Shown here one piece after another: positions 1-8,343 of a DNA stretch of 39,155 bases; position 1 is the first letter of the stretch, and each line of letters begins with the position of its first letter. The notes beneath the pieces were generated by a model. It was given only the letters and a program-made list of their open reading frames with translations, had not been told where the DNA came from and searched no databases. The translations under genes were made by a program, and so were the position numbers. Source of the DNA: Phycisphaerae bacterium (GTDB taxonomy: Bacteria; Planctomycetota; Phycisphaerae; UBA1845); assembly GCA_020056715.1 (NCBI GenBank), contig JAGVHG010000071.1, positions 1 to 39,155 of the forward strand, in the 5' to 3' direction.

Positions 1-3000
1 ACGATCGTGACGCCTGAAGGGAAGCAGAATCCGTTGCAGGTCCCCGACGGTGGATCGTCATCGTCATTGTCGTCATCGTCGTCATCATCATCACCGTCGT
101 CGTTGTCATCATCCGCTCTGCCGTCGTGGTCGTCGTCACCTTTGTCGTCATCATCGGGGATCGCTGTGTCAATCAAGCCGCACAGCGGGGCGTCATGGTG
201 GACCGCCAAGATCGTATCGCACACATCAGACGCCGTCCCCGCCGGTAGAACAACGCACTCGAATCCCGAGCAGTTGGTGTCCGTCACCACGATTGGCGTG
301 GTGTCCACGGTGATCACCGGCGGAGTGGTATCCACGACGGCAACTAGTTGGTCGCAGAGGCTGGACAGATTGCAATCATCCGTCACCGTCCACGTGCGTG
401 TTACCGTTACGGTCGGACCGCAACCCAGGGCCGTGACATCACTGGAGGCCAGCGCCGTGCCGCCGCAATTGTCGGCGGCGCTCGCGGCACCGTTCGCCGC
501 CACACTAGTATCCCCCGGGCATTCCAGCGTCCGGTTTGGTGGGCAGGTCACTACCGGGGGGGTGGTGTCCACGATCGCGACGAATTGATCGCATGAAGAC
601 GAGTTGTTGCACTCGTCCGCCGCGGTCCAGGTACGAGTGATCGTCAATGTTGTCCCGCAACCCGCGACCGTTGCGTCGCTTGATCCGACGGTCGGTGTTG
701 AGCAGTTGTCCGTCGCCGTCGCCGAGCCGTTGGCCAGAACGCTCGTGTCCGCCGGACACTCCAAACTGACATGGGCCGGGCAGGTCACCACAGGTCGCGT
801 GGTGTCATCGACGGATACGAACTGTCGGACCGTCACATCGTTGATGCAATCGTCGACCGCCGTCCAACTTCGCGTGAGAGTGTACTCATCCGGGCATGTG
901 CCGTTGGTCTGCGTCTCCACGAAGGTGACCGGCACTGTGACGGCACAAGTATCCGATGCCGTCACCGTCGCTGGCAGCGGCACGGCGTCGCACTCCACGG
1001 ATACGTCCGCCGGAACTCCCACCAGCACCGGATCGAGGGTGTCCATCACAGCCACGTCCTGCGATACGCTGGTGCTGTTGCTGCACCCGTCCGTCGCCGT
1101 CCACGTCCGCGTGAGCACATACGTCCCTGGGCACGACCCGGCCACTTGCGATTCCGTCAGAACGACCGGCGTGCTCCCACCGCAGGCATCATTGGCCGTT
1201 ATGGTCGCCGCTGGCGGCAACGCGTTGCACTGCGCCGTCGCGTTATCCGGCACGCCGGACAGCACCGGAACGGTCGTGTCGACGATGTTGATCGTTTGCA
1301 TACACGAGGTCGTGGTGGATCCATTGTTCGCGGTCCATGTGCGCGTGATCGTCGACTCGTTACCGCAAGTGGTGTTGGCGCTCGTGTCGCTCTGGCTGAT
1401 GGTGATTGTGCCGCAGCCCGTCGCCGTAGCCGAACCGGTCACCGATGGATCGGTAATCGCCGGGCACTGGGCCGTGATGTCTGGTGGGCACGTAATGTTG
1501 AGCTGCCCGCCGCCCGTGGAGACGTGGGCGATGTACATCCCCGAATCAAAGCCGGTGAACACGACGGAAAACGCGACATCGTTGCCGTTGCCGATGGACT
1601 TCACCTGTCCATTCCGCGCCTCGACCTGCCAGATATCGTAGGGCGTCCGTGGCGGACTGGTAATGGCGGCGCCAAGTTGCGCTAGTGCGATCGTGCTGTC
1701 CGATAGACGGACCAGTTCCTGCGTACAGGAATCGTGGAAGTACAAGCCGTAGAACCCCGTGCTGGCGGTCAGGTTCCCGAAGCCTACGAAAGTCATGTGG
1801 CCGGCGTCGTTTAGCGCCGCGCTCTCCTGAAAGAAGTTGTTGAACCTCGGGAACCCGCCCACCGGTGCGGACAGACCCGGCGGCGGCGTCAACAGATTCG
1901 CCATCAGGGAGATGGGTGTCCCGTCGATATCCGTCGCCCAGTATCCCTGCTGGTTCGGGGTCGGTGAGTTGATGACCGACGAGTACACGCCGACCTGACC
2001 GGCCGCGTTGACGTTGGGAAATGACGCCCCGCTAAACTCCGCCGGTGGAACCGTTTCGCCGGGAATCGGTAGGCAGGGGCCAAATGAGCACCCGAACGTA
2101 TCGATGATGCGCGTGTGCGGTCCACCGGTGGCCTTCCCGGCGTAGTGCCCGAATTCGTTGAAACTGGGGAAGAAGTTGTTCTGAAAGACGACCGTCCCGG
2201 CGTCATTGATGTCGAGATTGTCGTCACTGGGGCCGAAACTCGGTCCAAACGTAACGGTCGATGTTCTTCCCGGGGCCTGCTGATACGCGGTCGCCACAGC
2301 CTGAATCGTACCGCCCGAGACCGCGACGGCGAACACGCCGCCGGTGGAAAACGTCGAGCGCGGGCCCACGTTCCCCTTGAACGCTACGATGCCGGGCGTG
2401 TTGTTGTTGATCGCTAAAGTCGGGCGCACCTCGCTGAAGGAGCCGAACGGCGTGATCATGCCGACCGGAGTGAAAACCGGATTCTGGGTACTGTCACATA
2501 GAAGCGTTCCGGCGCCGCCTGCGACCGTCGTACCGAAAATCCCGTTTTTCATGTTCGGAAACACAGCCGGGGGAATCAACCAGTCGCCCCAGTACACGAC
2601 CTCACCATTGTTGTTAAGGGCCACGGTTAACATCTGTGTGATTACGAAATTAAACGTGCGAAAAACGGCCGTGGAATGACCAGGCACAGTCGTGAACGTG
2701 TCCACGATTGTCACGATAGGCCCGCCGGCGACATTCGTGGCGTAAAAACCCTGCCCGGAGCCGGCCGAGCCGCTGAAGGAAGCGAAGAAAACGACGTCTC
2801 CGAGATCATTGATCAGCGGGGCCTTGTAATCTGAAAACCGCGTGCCCGCAGGCCGCCCCGGAACAGGAAACGTCGGAACCCCGCTCGTCAACGTGTTATC
2901 CACGAGGACCGCCATCGGAAACCCAGGACGTTTTGCATAGATGCCGACGGCATTCAAGGCGTTGTTGTCAAGCTGTGAGGCGCTGCGGGCGCGAAAGGCG

Positions 3001-3221
3001 ACTTCGCCCACATTGTTGATGACCGGCGGCAGCATGACGGGTCTGCTCGAGTTGTCCGTTCCGGTCAATTCGCGGAAGACGACGGGAGACGGTCGGCCGG
3101 GTACGGGATCGCCCACCACGCTGGTACGCAGCCAGAGCTTCTCAACCGTGACCGTCGCTCCAAGCGCGGGCCCAGCGATCAACACCGTCGACACGATGAC
3201 TCTTCGAATAACTGAATTCAT
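1..3221 (-). CDS. Giant secreted protein with DUF7453-like repeats, HYR/Ig-like repeats and Asp-rich tract (5' part, runs off left edge)
   Basis: One uninterrupted minus-strand frame runs from an ATG at 3221 to the left edge (about 1073 codons, no stop in the window). A strong Shine-Dalgarno (AAGGAGGAG at 3238-3230) precedes the start. Residues 1-22 form a signal peptide. Residues ~23-560 contain about eight spaced motifs of the type INNVGEVAFRA / INDLGDVVFFA / INDAGTVVFQN, which recall the DUF7453 repeats of planctomycete secreted proteins. From ~572 to ~1000 there are five Cys-containing repeats of 75-80 residues, each with a TxTRTWTAxDxC core and joined by DTTPPVVTCP-like linkers, as in HYR-like Ig folds. 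Residues ~1019-1058 are almost all Asp/Asn. An extracellular adhesive or structural role is inferred. The C-terminal anchor lies outside the window. The protein family is fairly certain; the exact domain names are less so. Confidence 0.85.
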   Translation of the reverse strand, partial: MNSVIRRVIVSTVLIAGPALGATVTVEKLWLRTSVVGDPVPGRPSPVVFRELTGTDNSSRPVMLPPVINNVGEVAFRARSASQLDNNALNAVGIYAKRPGFPMAVLVDNTLTSGVPTFPVPGRPAGTRFSDYKAPLINDLGDVVFFASFSGSAGSGQGFYATNVAGGPIVTIVDTFTTVPGHSTAVFRTFNFVITQMLTVALNNNGEVVYWGDWLIPPAVFPNMKNGIFGTTVAGGAGTLLCDSTQNPVFTPVGMITPFGSFSEVRPTLAINNNTPGIVAFKGNVGPRSTFSTGGVFAVAVSGGTIQAVATAYQQAPGRTSTVTFGPSFGPSDDNLDINDAGTVVFQNNFFPSFNEFGHYAGKATGGPHTRIIDTFGCSFGPCLPIPGETVPPAEFSGASFPNVNAAGQVGVYSSVINSPTPNQQGYWATDIDGTPISLMANLLTPPPGLSAPVGGFPRFNNFFQESAALNDAGHMTFVGFGNLTASTGFYGLYFHDSCTQELVRLSDSTIALAQLGAAITSPPRTPYDIWQVEARNGQVKSIGNGNDVAFSVVFTGFDSGMYIAHVSTGGGQLNITCPPDITAQCPAITDPSVTGSATATGCGTITISQSDTSANTTCGNESTITRTWTANNGSTTTSCMQTINIVDTTVPVLSGVPDNATAQCNALPPAATITANDACGGSTPVVLTESQVAGSCPGTYVLTRTWTATDGCSNSTSVSQDVAVMDTLDPVLVGVPADVSVECDAVPLPATVTASDTCAVTVPVTFVETQTNGTCPDEYTLTRSWTAVDDCINDVTVRQFVSVDDTTRPVVTCPAHVSLECPADTSVLANGSATATDNCSTPTVGSSDATVAGCGTTLTITRTWTAADECNNSSSCDQFVAIVDTTPPVVTCPPNRTLECPGDTSVAANGAASAADNCGGTALASSDVTALGCGPTVTVTRTWTVTDDCNLSSLCDQLVAVVDTTPPVITVDTTPIVVTDTNCSGFECVVLPAGTASDVCDTILAVHHDAPLCGLIDTAIPDDDDKGDDDHDGRADDDNDDGDDDDDDDDNDDDDPPSGTCNGFCFPSGVTI

Positions 3222-3609
3222 GCTACAGTCTCCTCCTTTTACGGGATGGTTTGGTCGGGAGTTTATGCGTCCCGAGTTCGCTAGGGGACCACTATAACCT
3301 AATCGTGAAAAATGGAAAATAAAAAACGCCAAGAAATTGTAATCGTTTATGCCCCATCGGCCTATTATGGCACCAAGGTACCCGCCACTCTGCGGAATGC
3401 CGGATCGAGTGCAGCATTTCCTTTGGCTGCCCTGCTGATCTTCGGGGTCTCCGTCAGATAATACGAGGCCTGGGGGTTAACCCTTGCCTATACCTGCCCC
3501 CGGCATACCCCGAATGCGCCAAACTGCTCGGGCTCGTTGTGACTTGCGTATCCATGTGGCCGCGTGGTGCGGGACGAAGTGTGGCCAAGCGGCGTGGTCT
3601 CTGAAGACG
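3222..3609. other. Intergenic region upstream of the HYR protein gene
   Basis: No convincing gene is visible on either strand. The stretch 3290-3350 is AT-rich, unlike the surrounding GC-rich DNA, and sits 70-130 bases upstream of the minus-strand start at 3221, so it probably carries that gene's promoter. A TATAGT hexamer reading on the minus strand just inside this stretch could serve as a -10 box, but no convincing -35 partner is visible. Confidence 0.4.
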
Positions 3610-4596
3610 TCAGCCCGCCTGAGTATAATCATCAAAGTCGATTGCTTTGTACCCATCCGGCTTCAGGCCCAATGCTTCGGCCACCGGATCGTAGCCGACG
3701 GTGTGCGCTTCCTCGTGTTCTTTGGAGATTGGTTCGTCGTGCAGTTCGACTTGCGGTTCGGCCTCGGACGTACGGCTTGCAAGAATCGTGCGGGCCAGGT
3801 CGATTCGTTCGATTACCGCGGCCATGTCCGCAACGCGGTCCTTGGGGTCGGTCCGGCAGCAATCGTCGATCAACCGCGTGACGCAGGCCGGCAGGTCGTC
3901 CATCGTCGATTCGCGGATTTCCGAGATACGCCTTCCGACAAGGCTCGCGGAGTGCATGCTTACCGTCTGGTTCATCCCCGTGGCGATCGCCTTCCCCGTG
4001 ACCACGCGGTGCAGCGTCGCACCCAACCCGAAGACGTCGGTTCGATGATCGAGCGTTCCACGTTGGGCTTGCTCAGGGGCCATATAGTCGATCGTGCCTT
4101 GCACCCGCGGCTTGGCCTCGTGGATTTTCGCGCTTTGGCCCAGGTCGATGAGCTTCACCACCCCCTCAGTCGTCACCAGGATGTTGTTGGGTTTTAGATC
4201 GGCATGGACCCAACCCGCGATGTGCATGGCGTGCAGTCCATGCGCCGTTTCGCGGAAGATGCGCAGGATCTCATCCATCGGGCGGTGGAATTCCTTGTCG
4301 GACATGGGTAGGCCGTTGACGTATTCGAGGAACAAGATCGCTCCGCGTACGCGGAACCGCTCGCGCAACAACCGTAGCTCGTACACCTTGCGGATGACCG
4401 GATGGTCGATCGTTGAGCCGATGGCGTACTCGGTCTTGAGGAGGTCGATAAAGCTCGCGTCCTCCGGTTTGACAATCTTGACGATCTTGACGGTGTAGTC
4501 CTGGCCCGTGCGCATGCACCGCGCGCGAAAGACCCGCGATTGGGCTCCGACGCCCAATTTCTCGACGATGCGATAATTTGGAATATCAACGGCCAT
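3610..4596 (-). CDS. Atypical Ser/Thr protein kinase (HAD and DLG in place of HRD and DFG)
   Basis: This 328-residue protein has a kinase fold of the Hanks (PknB-like) type. Visible elements are a glycine loop GVGAQSRV (15-22), the ATP-anchoring Lys37 in YTVKIVK, a likely helix-C Glu56, the catalytic loop HADLKPNN (131-138), the metal-binding loop DLG (151-153), and GTIDYMAPEQ (167-176). The catalytic Asp133 and Lys135 remain, but Arg of HRD is Ala and Phe of DFG is Leu, so this is a non-RD kinase that probably does not need activation-loop phosphorylation. It has no membrane segment and only a short acidic tail of about 60 residues, so it is probably cytosolic, unlike most planctomycete kinases, which carry sensor domains. 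It stands alone; its substrate is unknown. No clear Shine-Dalgarno precedes the ATG. Confidence 0.9.
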   Translation of the reverse strand: MAVDIPNYRIVEKLGVGAQSRVFRARCMRTGQDYTVKIVKIVKPEDASFIDLLKTEYAIGSTIDHPVIRKVYELRLLRERFRVRGAILFLEYVNGLPMSDKEFHRPMDEILRIFRETAHGLHAMHIAGWVHADLKPNNILVTTEGVVKLIDLGQSAKIHEAKPRVQGTIDYMAPEQAQRGTLDHRTDVFGLGATLHRVVTGKAIATGMNQTVSMHSASLVGRRISEIRESTMDDLPACVTRLIDDCCRTDPKDRVADMAAVIERIDLARTILASRTSEAEPQVELHDEPISKEHEEAHTVGYDPVAEALGLKPDGYKAIDFDDYTQAG

Positions 4597-5114
4597 TAGC
4601 TGTGCACGAGCTTGAATGGCGCTACCAACGAAGCGCCGGGTTCGCCCTGTCGTGCGTTGTGCGGAACGTCAAAACCAACGACAGAGCGCCGGCCGCTAAC
4701 GCGCAGCCGCTCATGCGCCTATATGCCGCCCGCTATCAGTTCGTGCCAACGCCCTAACTGCTAACACCACCCAAAAGGACCGAAAGCGTCACGCCCCAAT
4801 GAGCGGACCTCGGTGGTACGGCGAAGAAACCCGGGAGACGCGAAAAAGGAAGGTAAGACCGATAATAGCAATATTATACGAATGCGCCCGTTGGCCGAAT
4901 GAATCTCGCGTTTACCCTATCCTCCCCAATACCCCCCTAATCTATCGGAACACTGGTGTCCTGTCAAACAAAATTTTCGAAAACTAGCACAACTTTCTTT
5001 ACGCTGGTGCGACCCTTATAACGCACGACTTTGCTTGGCGGTTGGTGGCTAAGGCAGTCTAAAAAGAAAACTTGGAAAGGCGTGCAAAACAGGCTTGTTG
5101 AGAAAGACCCTTTG
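4597..5114. other. Intergenic region between kinase and GNAT genes
   Basis: About 500 bases between two divergent genes. Nothing here reads as a convincing gene; a 62-codon frame at 4799-4987 lacks any family resemblance. A small hairpin (GGCGCT/AGCGCC, 4618-4637) sits just upstream of the kinase start. The segment 4855-5010 is AT-rich and probably holds the promoter of the downstream acetyltransferase gene. Confidence 0.4.
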
Positions 5115-5600
5115 ATGGACGACGTCATACTGCGGGATGTCAGCGAAGGTGACCTACCCATATTCTTCGCACAACAACGAGACCCGGTGGCCAACCAAAT
5201 GGCCGCCTTCCCTGCGAGAGAAAGGGATGCGTTCATGGCGCACTGGACCAAGATTCTGGGCGACGAGACCAACACCATAAAGACCATTCTTGCCGACGGA
5301 AGTGTCGCCGGGAATATCGTGAGCTGGGAACAATCCGGTGAACGGTTGGTCGGCTTCTGGATTGGTAGGGAGTATTGGGGCAAGGGCATAGCCACCAAGG
5401 CGCTCGCAAAGTTTCTGGGGCACATCAAGGCGCGCCCTCTTTATGCCTGGGTTGCCAAACACAATGTCGCGTCCATTCGAGTGTTGGAGAAATGTGGGTT
5501 CACGATTTCCACCGAGGACAAAGGGTCTTCCAACGCACCTGGCGAGAAGGTCGAAGAAGTCCTTATGAAACTGGGCGCGAGCGAAAGAGAAGACGCTTAA
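5115..5600 (+). CDS. GNAT family N-acetyltransferase (RimJ/RimL-like)
   Basis: The frame is open from 5031, but the first 28 residues look untypical and the family-like start is MDDVILRDVSEGDLP at 5115, giving 161 residues. The acetyl-CoA binding motif A is seen as GREYWGKGIATKAL (QxxGxG/A class) and motif B as NVASIRVLEKCGF, both in the expected order of a GCN5-related acetyltransferase. RimJ/L-type enzymes acetylate protein N-termini or small molecules such as antibiotics; the substrate cannot be told from sequence. It is a single gene; the adjacent downstream DNA carries three hairpin repeats that could stop or protect the transcript. Confidence 0.85.
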   Translation: MDDVILRDVSEGDLPIFFAQQRDPVANQMAAFPARERDAFMAHWTKILGDETNTIKTILADGSVAGNIVSWEQSGERLVGFWIGREYWGKGIATKALAKFLGHIKARPLYAWVAKHNVASIRVLEKCGFTISTEDKGSSNAPGEKVEEVLMKLGASEREDA

Positions 5601-5658
5601 ACATTGCTGCACGCCTCCTCGCCACGCATTGCAGCCGGGGTGCCACTGACGAAGTGTG

Positions 5659-5749
5659 CCACTGCTCTTGAGCAGTGGGTTTGTCCCGGGAGGAAGACCA
5701 CTGTTGTTCCAACAGTGGCACTAGACGGTCCGCTGCTCAAGAGCAGTGG
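5659..5749. repeat. Cluster of three CAGTGG hairpin repeats
   Basis: Three near-perfect hairpins follow one another: CCACTGCTC-TT-GAGCAGTGG (5659-5678), CCACTGTTG-TTC-CAACAGTGG (5698-5718) and CCGCTGCTC-AA-GAGCAGTGG (5730-5749). The outer CCACTG/CAGTGG is kept while the inner stem bases vary with both arms changing together; two copies continue into GGCAC. This looks like a family of small palindromic repeats (REP/MITE-like). They sit between the ends of the convergent GNAT and cysK genes, where they could also act as terminators or mRNA stabilisers. Confidence 0.75.
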
Positions 5750-5807
5750 CACATCTTCCCCTTACACGGTTCCTACAACTCGCCCCATGAATTGGCGGCT
5801 CGGACAG

Positions 5808-6749
5808 CTATTCCGCGAACAGTGGCGTGGAGATATAGCGATCGCCGCCGCTGGGTAATATGGCGACGATGAGTTTGCCTTTGTGTTCAGGCATGTGGGC
5901 CACGCGGTCGGCGACGCAAAGGGCCGCACCGGACGAAATACCACAGAAGATGCCCTCCTCTTTCGCGGCGCGACGTGCCCATGCGAAAGCGTCTTCGTTG
6001 GTGACGAGCATCACGTCGTCGATGACCTCGAGGTTGAGGATTTTGGGGATGAACCCCGCGCCGATGCCTTGGACCATGTGCTTGCCGGGTTGGAGCGGCT
6101 TGCCCTGACGCTTTTGAGTGATGACCGGTGAGTTCTCCGGCTCGATGGCGTAGCACTTAAAGGACGGCTTCTTGGACTTCATCACTTCGCCGACGCCGGT
6201 GATGGTTCCGCCGGTGCCAATGCCTGACACCAGGATGTCGGCCTTGCCGTCGGTGTCGCTCCAAATCTCCTGGGCGGTGGTCTTGCGGTGAATCTCCGGG
6301 TTGGCCGGGTTCTCGAACTGTTGAGGCATGAAGGAGTTGGGCGTCTCCTTGACCAGCTTCTCCGCGGCGGCGATAGCGCCCTTCATGCCGTCGGCCGCGG
6401 GGGTGAGGACGAGCGACGCGCCGAGGGCCTTGAGGATGGCGCGGCGTTCGATGGACATACTCTCCGGCATGGTGAGGATCAGCTTGTAGCCCTTGGCTGC
6501 ACAGATGAAGGCCAAGGCGATCCCGGTGTTGCCCGAAGTCGGCTCGATGATTGTCGTGTTGGGCATGATCCGTCCGTCACGTTCACCGGCCTCGATCATC
6601 GAAGCGCCGATGCGGTCCTTGACGCTGGAGAGCGGGTTAGAAAACTCCAATTTGGCGCATACTGTGGCGGGCGCGCTGATGATGCGGTTGATCTTCACGA
6701 GCGGCGTGCGGCCAATGGCGCCGATAACGTCTTTGAACATCTGTCCCAT
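5808..6749 (-). CDS. cysK: Cysteine synthase A (O-acetylserine sulfhydrylase)
   Basis: This 313-residue PLP enzyme makes L-cysteine from O-acetylserine and sulfide in the cytosol. The PLP lysine is Lys44 in SSVKDRIG, the substrate loop is TSGNTG (71-76), the phosphate-binding loop is GIGTGGTITG, and the C-terminal LPSGGDRYIST matches the family. Length agrees with CysK (about 310). The start at 6749 is chosen because GGGAGG lies seven bases upstream (6762-6757); an ATG fifteen bases further upstream overlaps that site. No sulfate-assimilation partner or cysE is nearby. The gene is bracketed by CAGTGG hairpin repeats on both sides. Confidence 0.95.
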   Translation of the reverse strand: MGQMFKDVIGAIGRTPLVKINRIISAPATVCAKLEFSNPLSSVKDRIGASMIEAGERDGRIMPNTTIIEPTSGNTGIALAFICAAKGYKLILTMPESMSIERRAILKALGASLVLTPAADGMKGAIAAAEKLVKETPNSFMPQQFENPANPEIHRKTTAQEIWSDTDGKADILVSGIGTGGTITGVGEVMKSKKPSFKCYAIEPENSPVITQKRQGKPLQPGKHMVQGIGAGFIPKILNLEVIDDVMLVTNEDAFAWARRAAKEEGIFCGISSGAALCVADRVAHMPEHKGKLIVAILPSGGDRYISTPLFAE

Positions 6750-6828
6750 TTGTCGTCCTCCCAATCCTGGGTCGAAGAAAATTACCGTTCCGAAAGAGCC
6801 TAGTGTAGGGTTGGTCGGAGCGAGGTGT

Positions 6829-6879
6829 CAACAGTGGCTCCGTAGTTCGCTGGGCACTGGTGGGCAAGCCACCAGTGGC
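6829..6879. repeat. CAGTGG repeat half-unit plus hairpin upstream of cysK
   Basis: A half-unit CAACAGTGG (6829-6837), identical to the right arm of the middle hairpin at 5698-5718, is followed by a full hairpin CACTGGTGG-GCAAG-CCACCAGTG (6855-6877) that continues into GCA. These belong to the same family as the cluster at 5659-5749 and lie 80-130 bases upstream of the cysK start. Confidence 0.65.
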
Positions 6880-6890
6880 AGGCAACGCCG

Positions 6891-7178
6891 TTAAGCAACT
6901 TGTGCCGTATGGTTCATAAAAATCCTTTCGATTCGGGCGTTTTCGGTTCGGGACAGCCTGCGCAATCTCGGCGGGCGGGGTCCGCCGAAGGCGGATTCGG
7001 TTTTCTTGTGCGGCCAGTCGCGGGCGCGTTTGGACGAGCGGCGTTCGTATTCGTCGGCGAGGGCCTGGCGAGGCCTGCGCAGCAGTTGCGTACACGATTC
7101 GCCGTGCCGCAAGGCTTCGATCGCCCAACGGATGGCCCGCAAAGCCTGGGCCAATCCTCCCACTTTCGCCGTTGACAT
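6891..7178 (-). CDS. Small Arg-rich hypothetical protein
   Basis: This 95-residue frame starts at an ATG at 7178, divergent from fabG, and ends upstream of cysK. It is basic (many Arg) with an amphipathic N-terminal part around AQALRAIRWAIEALRHGES and no membrane segment. Codon use favours G/C at third positions, as in true genes nearby, and no other frame fits this stretch better. No Shine-Dalgarno is evident and no family is recognised. It could instead be a chance frame in the fabG upstream region. Confidence 0.4.
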   Translation of the reverse strand: MSTAKVGGLAQALRAIRWAIEALRHGESCTQLLRRPRQALADEYERRSSKRARDWPHKKTESAFGGPRPPRLRRLSRTENARIERIFMNHTAQVA

Positions 7179-7273
7179 TCGGTACGAATAATGCTAAGAG
7201 TCTCCGCTAGGAAGCGGACCGCAAGGGGACCGCCGTTCCAAGTCCCAAGCGATTGCAGTTTGTGAGGAGCATC

Positions 7274-8017
7274 ATGGAACTCGAAGGCAAAGTGAGTCTC
7301 GTATCCGGATCGTCGCGGGGAATCGGGCGGGCGATCGCGATCATGCTGGCCGAGGCGGGCAGCGATGTCGTCGTCAACTACGTATCCAACCGCGATGCTG
7401 CTGAGGAGGTTGTCGGCCGGATCAAGCGACTCGGACGCCGAGCGGTTGCTTACCAAGCGGATGTGTCCAAGACGGATCAGAGCATGGATATGATCGAAAA
7501 GGCCCAAAAAGAGTTCGGCCTGATCCAGATTCTGGTGAACAACGCCGGGATCACCCGCGATCGGTCGTTCCTCAAGATCAGCCCGGAGCAATGGCACGAG
7601 GTGCTGCTGGTCAATCTCAACGGCCCCTTCAACCTCATCGGCCGGCTGCTGCCAAACATGGTCGAATCGAAATGGGGACGGATCATCAACATCACGTCGA
7701 TCGTCGGACAGATCGGCAGCTTCGGACAATCCAACTATGCGGTCGCCAAGGGTGGGTTGATGGCCTTCACGAAGACGTTAGCGAAAGAAGTGGCCACCAA
7801 AGGCATCACCGTGAATGCGGTATCGCCCGGTTACATCGAAACGGACATGACGGCCGTGGTACCGGACAACGTCCTGGATTCCGTTCGGCAGTTGACTCCG
7901 ATGGGGCGGCTTGGCAAGCCGGAGGAAGTGGCGATCGCGGTTCGCTTCCTCGCCGATCCGCGGGCATCGTTCATCACGGGCACCATCATCAACGTCAACG
8001 GCGGGATGTATATGTAA
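7274..8017 (+). CDS. fabG: 3-oxoacyl-ACP reductase / SDR family oxidoreductase
   Basis: This 247-residue short-chain dehydrogenase reduces 3-oxoacyl-ACP with NADPH in fatty-acid elongation. The nucleotide-binding motif SGSSRGIG (11-18), NNAG (89-92) and the catalytic set Ser142, Tyr155 and Lys159 (YAVAK) are all present, and the C-terminus ends in the usual TGTIINVNGGMYM-like stretch. The ATG at 7274 is chosen over one at 7253 because AGGAG lies just upstream (7265-7269) and MELEGKVSLV is the normal family beginning. It stands apart from other fab genes here, so a role in a different acyl or sugar reduction is possible. Confidence 0.9.
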   Translation: MELEGKVSLVSGSSRGIGRAIAIMLAEAGSDVVVNYVSNRDAAEEVVGRIKRLGRRAVAYQADVSKTDQSMDMIEKAQKEFGLIQILVNNAGITRDRSFLKISPEQWHEVLLVNLNGPFNLIGRLLPNMVESKWGRIINITSIVGQIGSFGQSNYAVAKGGLMAFTKTLAKEVATKGITVNAVSPGYIETDMTAVVPDNVLDSVRQLTPMGRLGKPEEVAIAVRFLADPRASFITGTIINVNGGMYM

Positions 8018-8125
8018 GGGAAGTTGGAAGTAAGATGATCGAAGATCGAAAAGTTGGCTAAGCCACGTCACTGAGTGTTTCTTGGGATTTTCGCCACCGT
8101 CACTCTCTTCTTTTAACTTCGGTTG

Positions 8126-8268
8126 GGTTGCGCACAAAAGAAGCCCCGCGAGAAAGGGGCCGCGCGATTTGCGCTAGGCAACCCTTGCGAGGCTTCATCC
8201 GACTTTGTGTCCTGAGTGTATCAGGACAAGGTCTTAAATGCGACCTTTCACCTTCATTATGCGCAACC
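8126..8268. ncRNA. Candidate structured RNA with closing stem and three hairpins
   Basis: A nine-base closing stem GGTTGCGCA (8126-8134) / TGCGCAACC (8260-8268) encloses three hairpins: GAAGCCCCGCGAG (8140-8152) with CTTGCGAGGCTTC (8184-8196), one mismatch and one G-U pair; TGTCCTGA (8208-8215) with TCAGGACA (8221-8228); and AAGGTC (8228-8233) with GACCTT (8242-8247), the last two sharing one base. The result is a four-way junction of 143 bases between convergent genes. It does not match tmRNA, SRP RNA or RNase P by eye. Because stems are symmetric, the transcribed strand is uncertain; the minus strand also offers a terminator-like end. Confidence 0.4.
8136..8160 (-). terminator. Possible Rho-independent terminator on the minus strand
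   Basis: Read on the minus strand, GCCCC-TTTCTCGC-GGGGC (8160-8143) is followed by TTCTTTT. It could end the ubiD-lipoprotein transcript, whose last stop is at 8344, or the minus-strand form of the candidate RNA. The T-run is interrupted by one C, so strength is uncertain. Confidence 0.4.
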
Positions 8269-8343
8269 TGCGTGCGAAAAGCAAATGAAATCACAAAAAA
8301 ACTGTGCGAATTGTAGTCCGATTATCTCGACCGCGGCGATCGT

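Noticed and set aside
4700-4770. attC-like CTAAC motifs ahead of the GNAT gene, suggesting an integron cassette
   Set aside because: No matching GTTAG partner at proper spacing, no second cassette and no integrase gene.
4799-4987. 62-codon plus-strand frame between kinase and GNAT genes
   Set aside because: AT-rich, no ribosome binding site, no recognisable pattern; more likely a promoter region.
6914-7729. Long minus-strand frame of 271 codons opposite fabG
   Set aside because: It lies antisense to a clear FabG with all catalytic motifs and shows no family of its own; it is a shadow of GC-rich coding.
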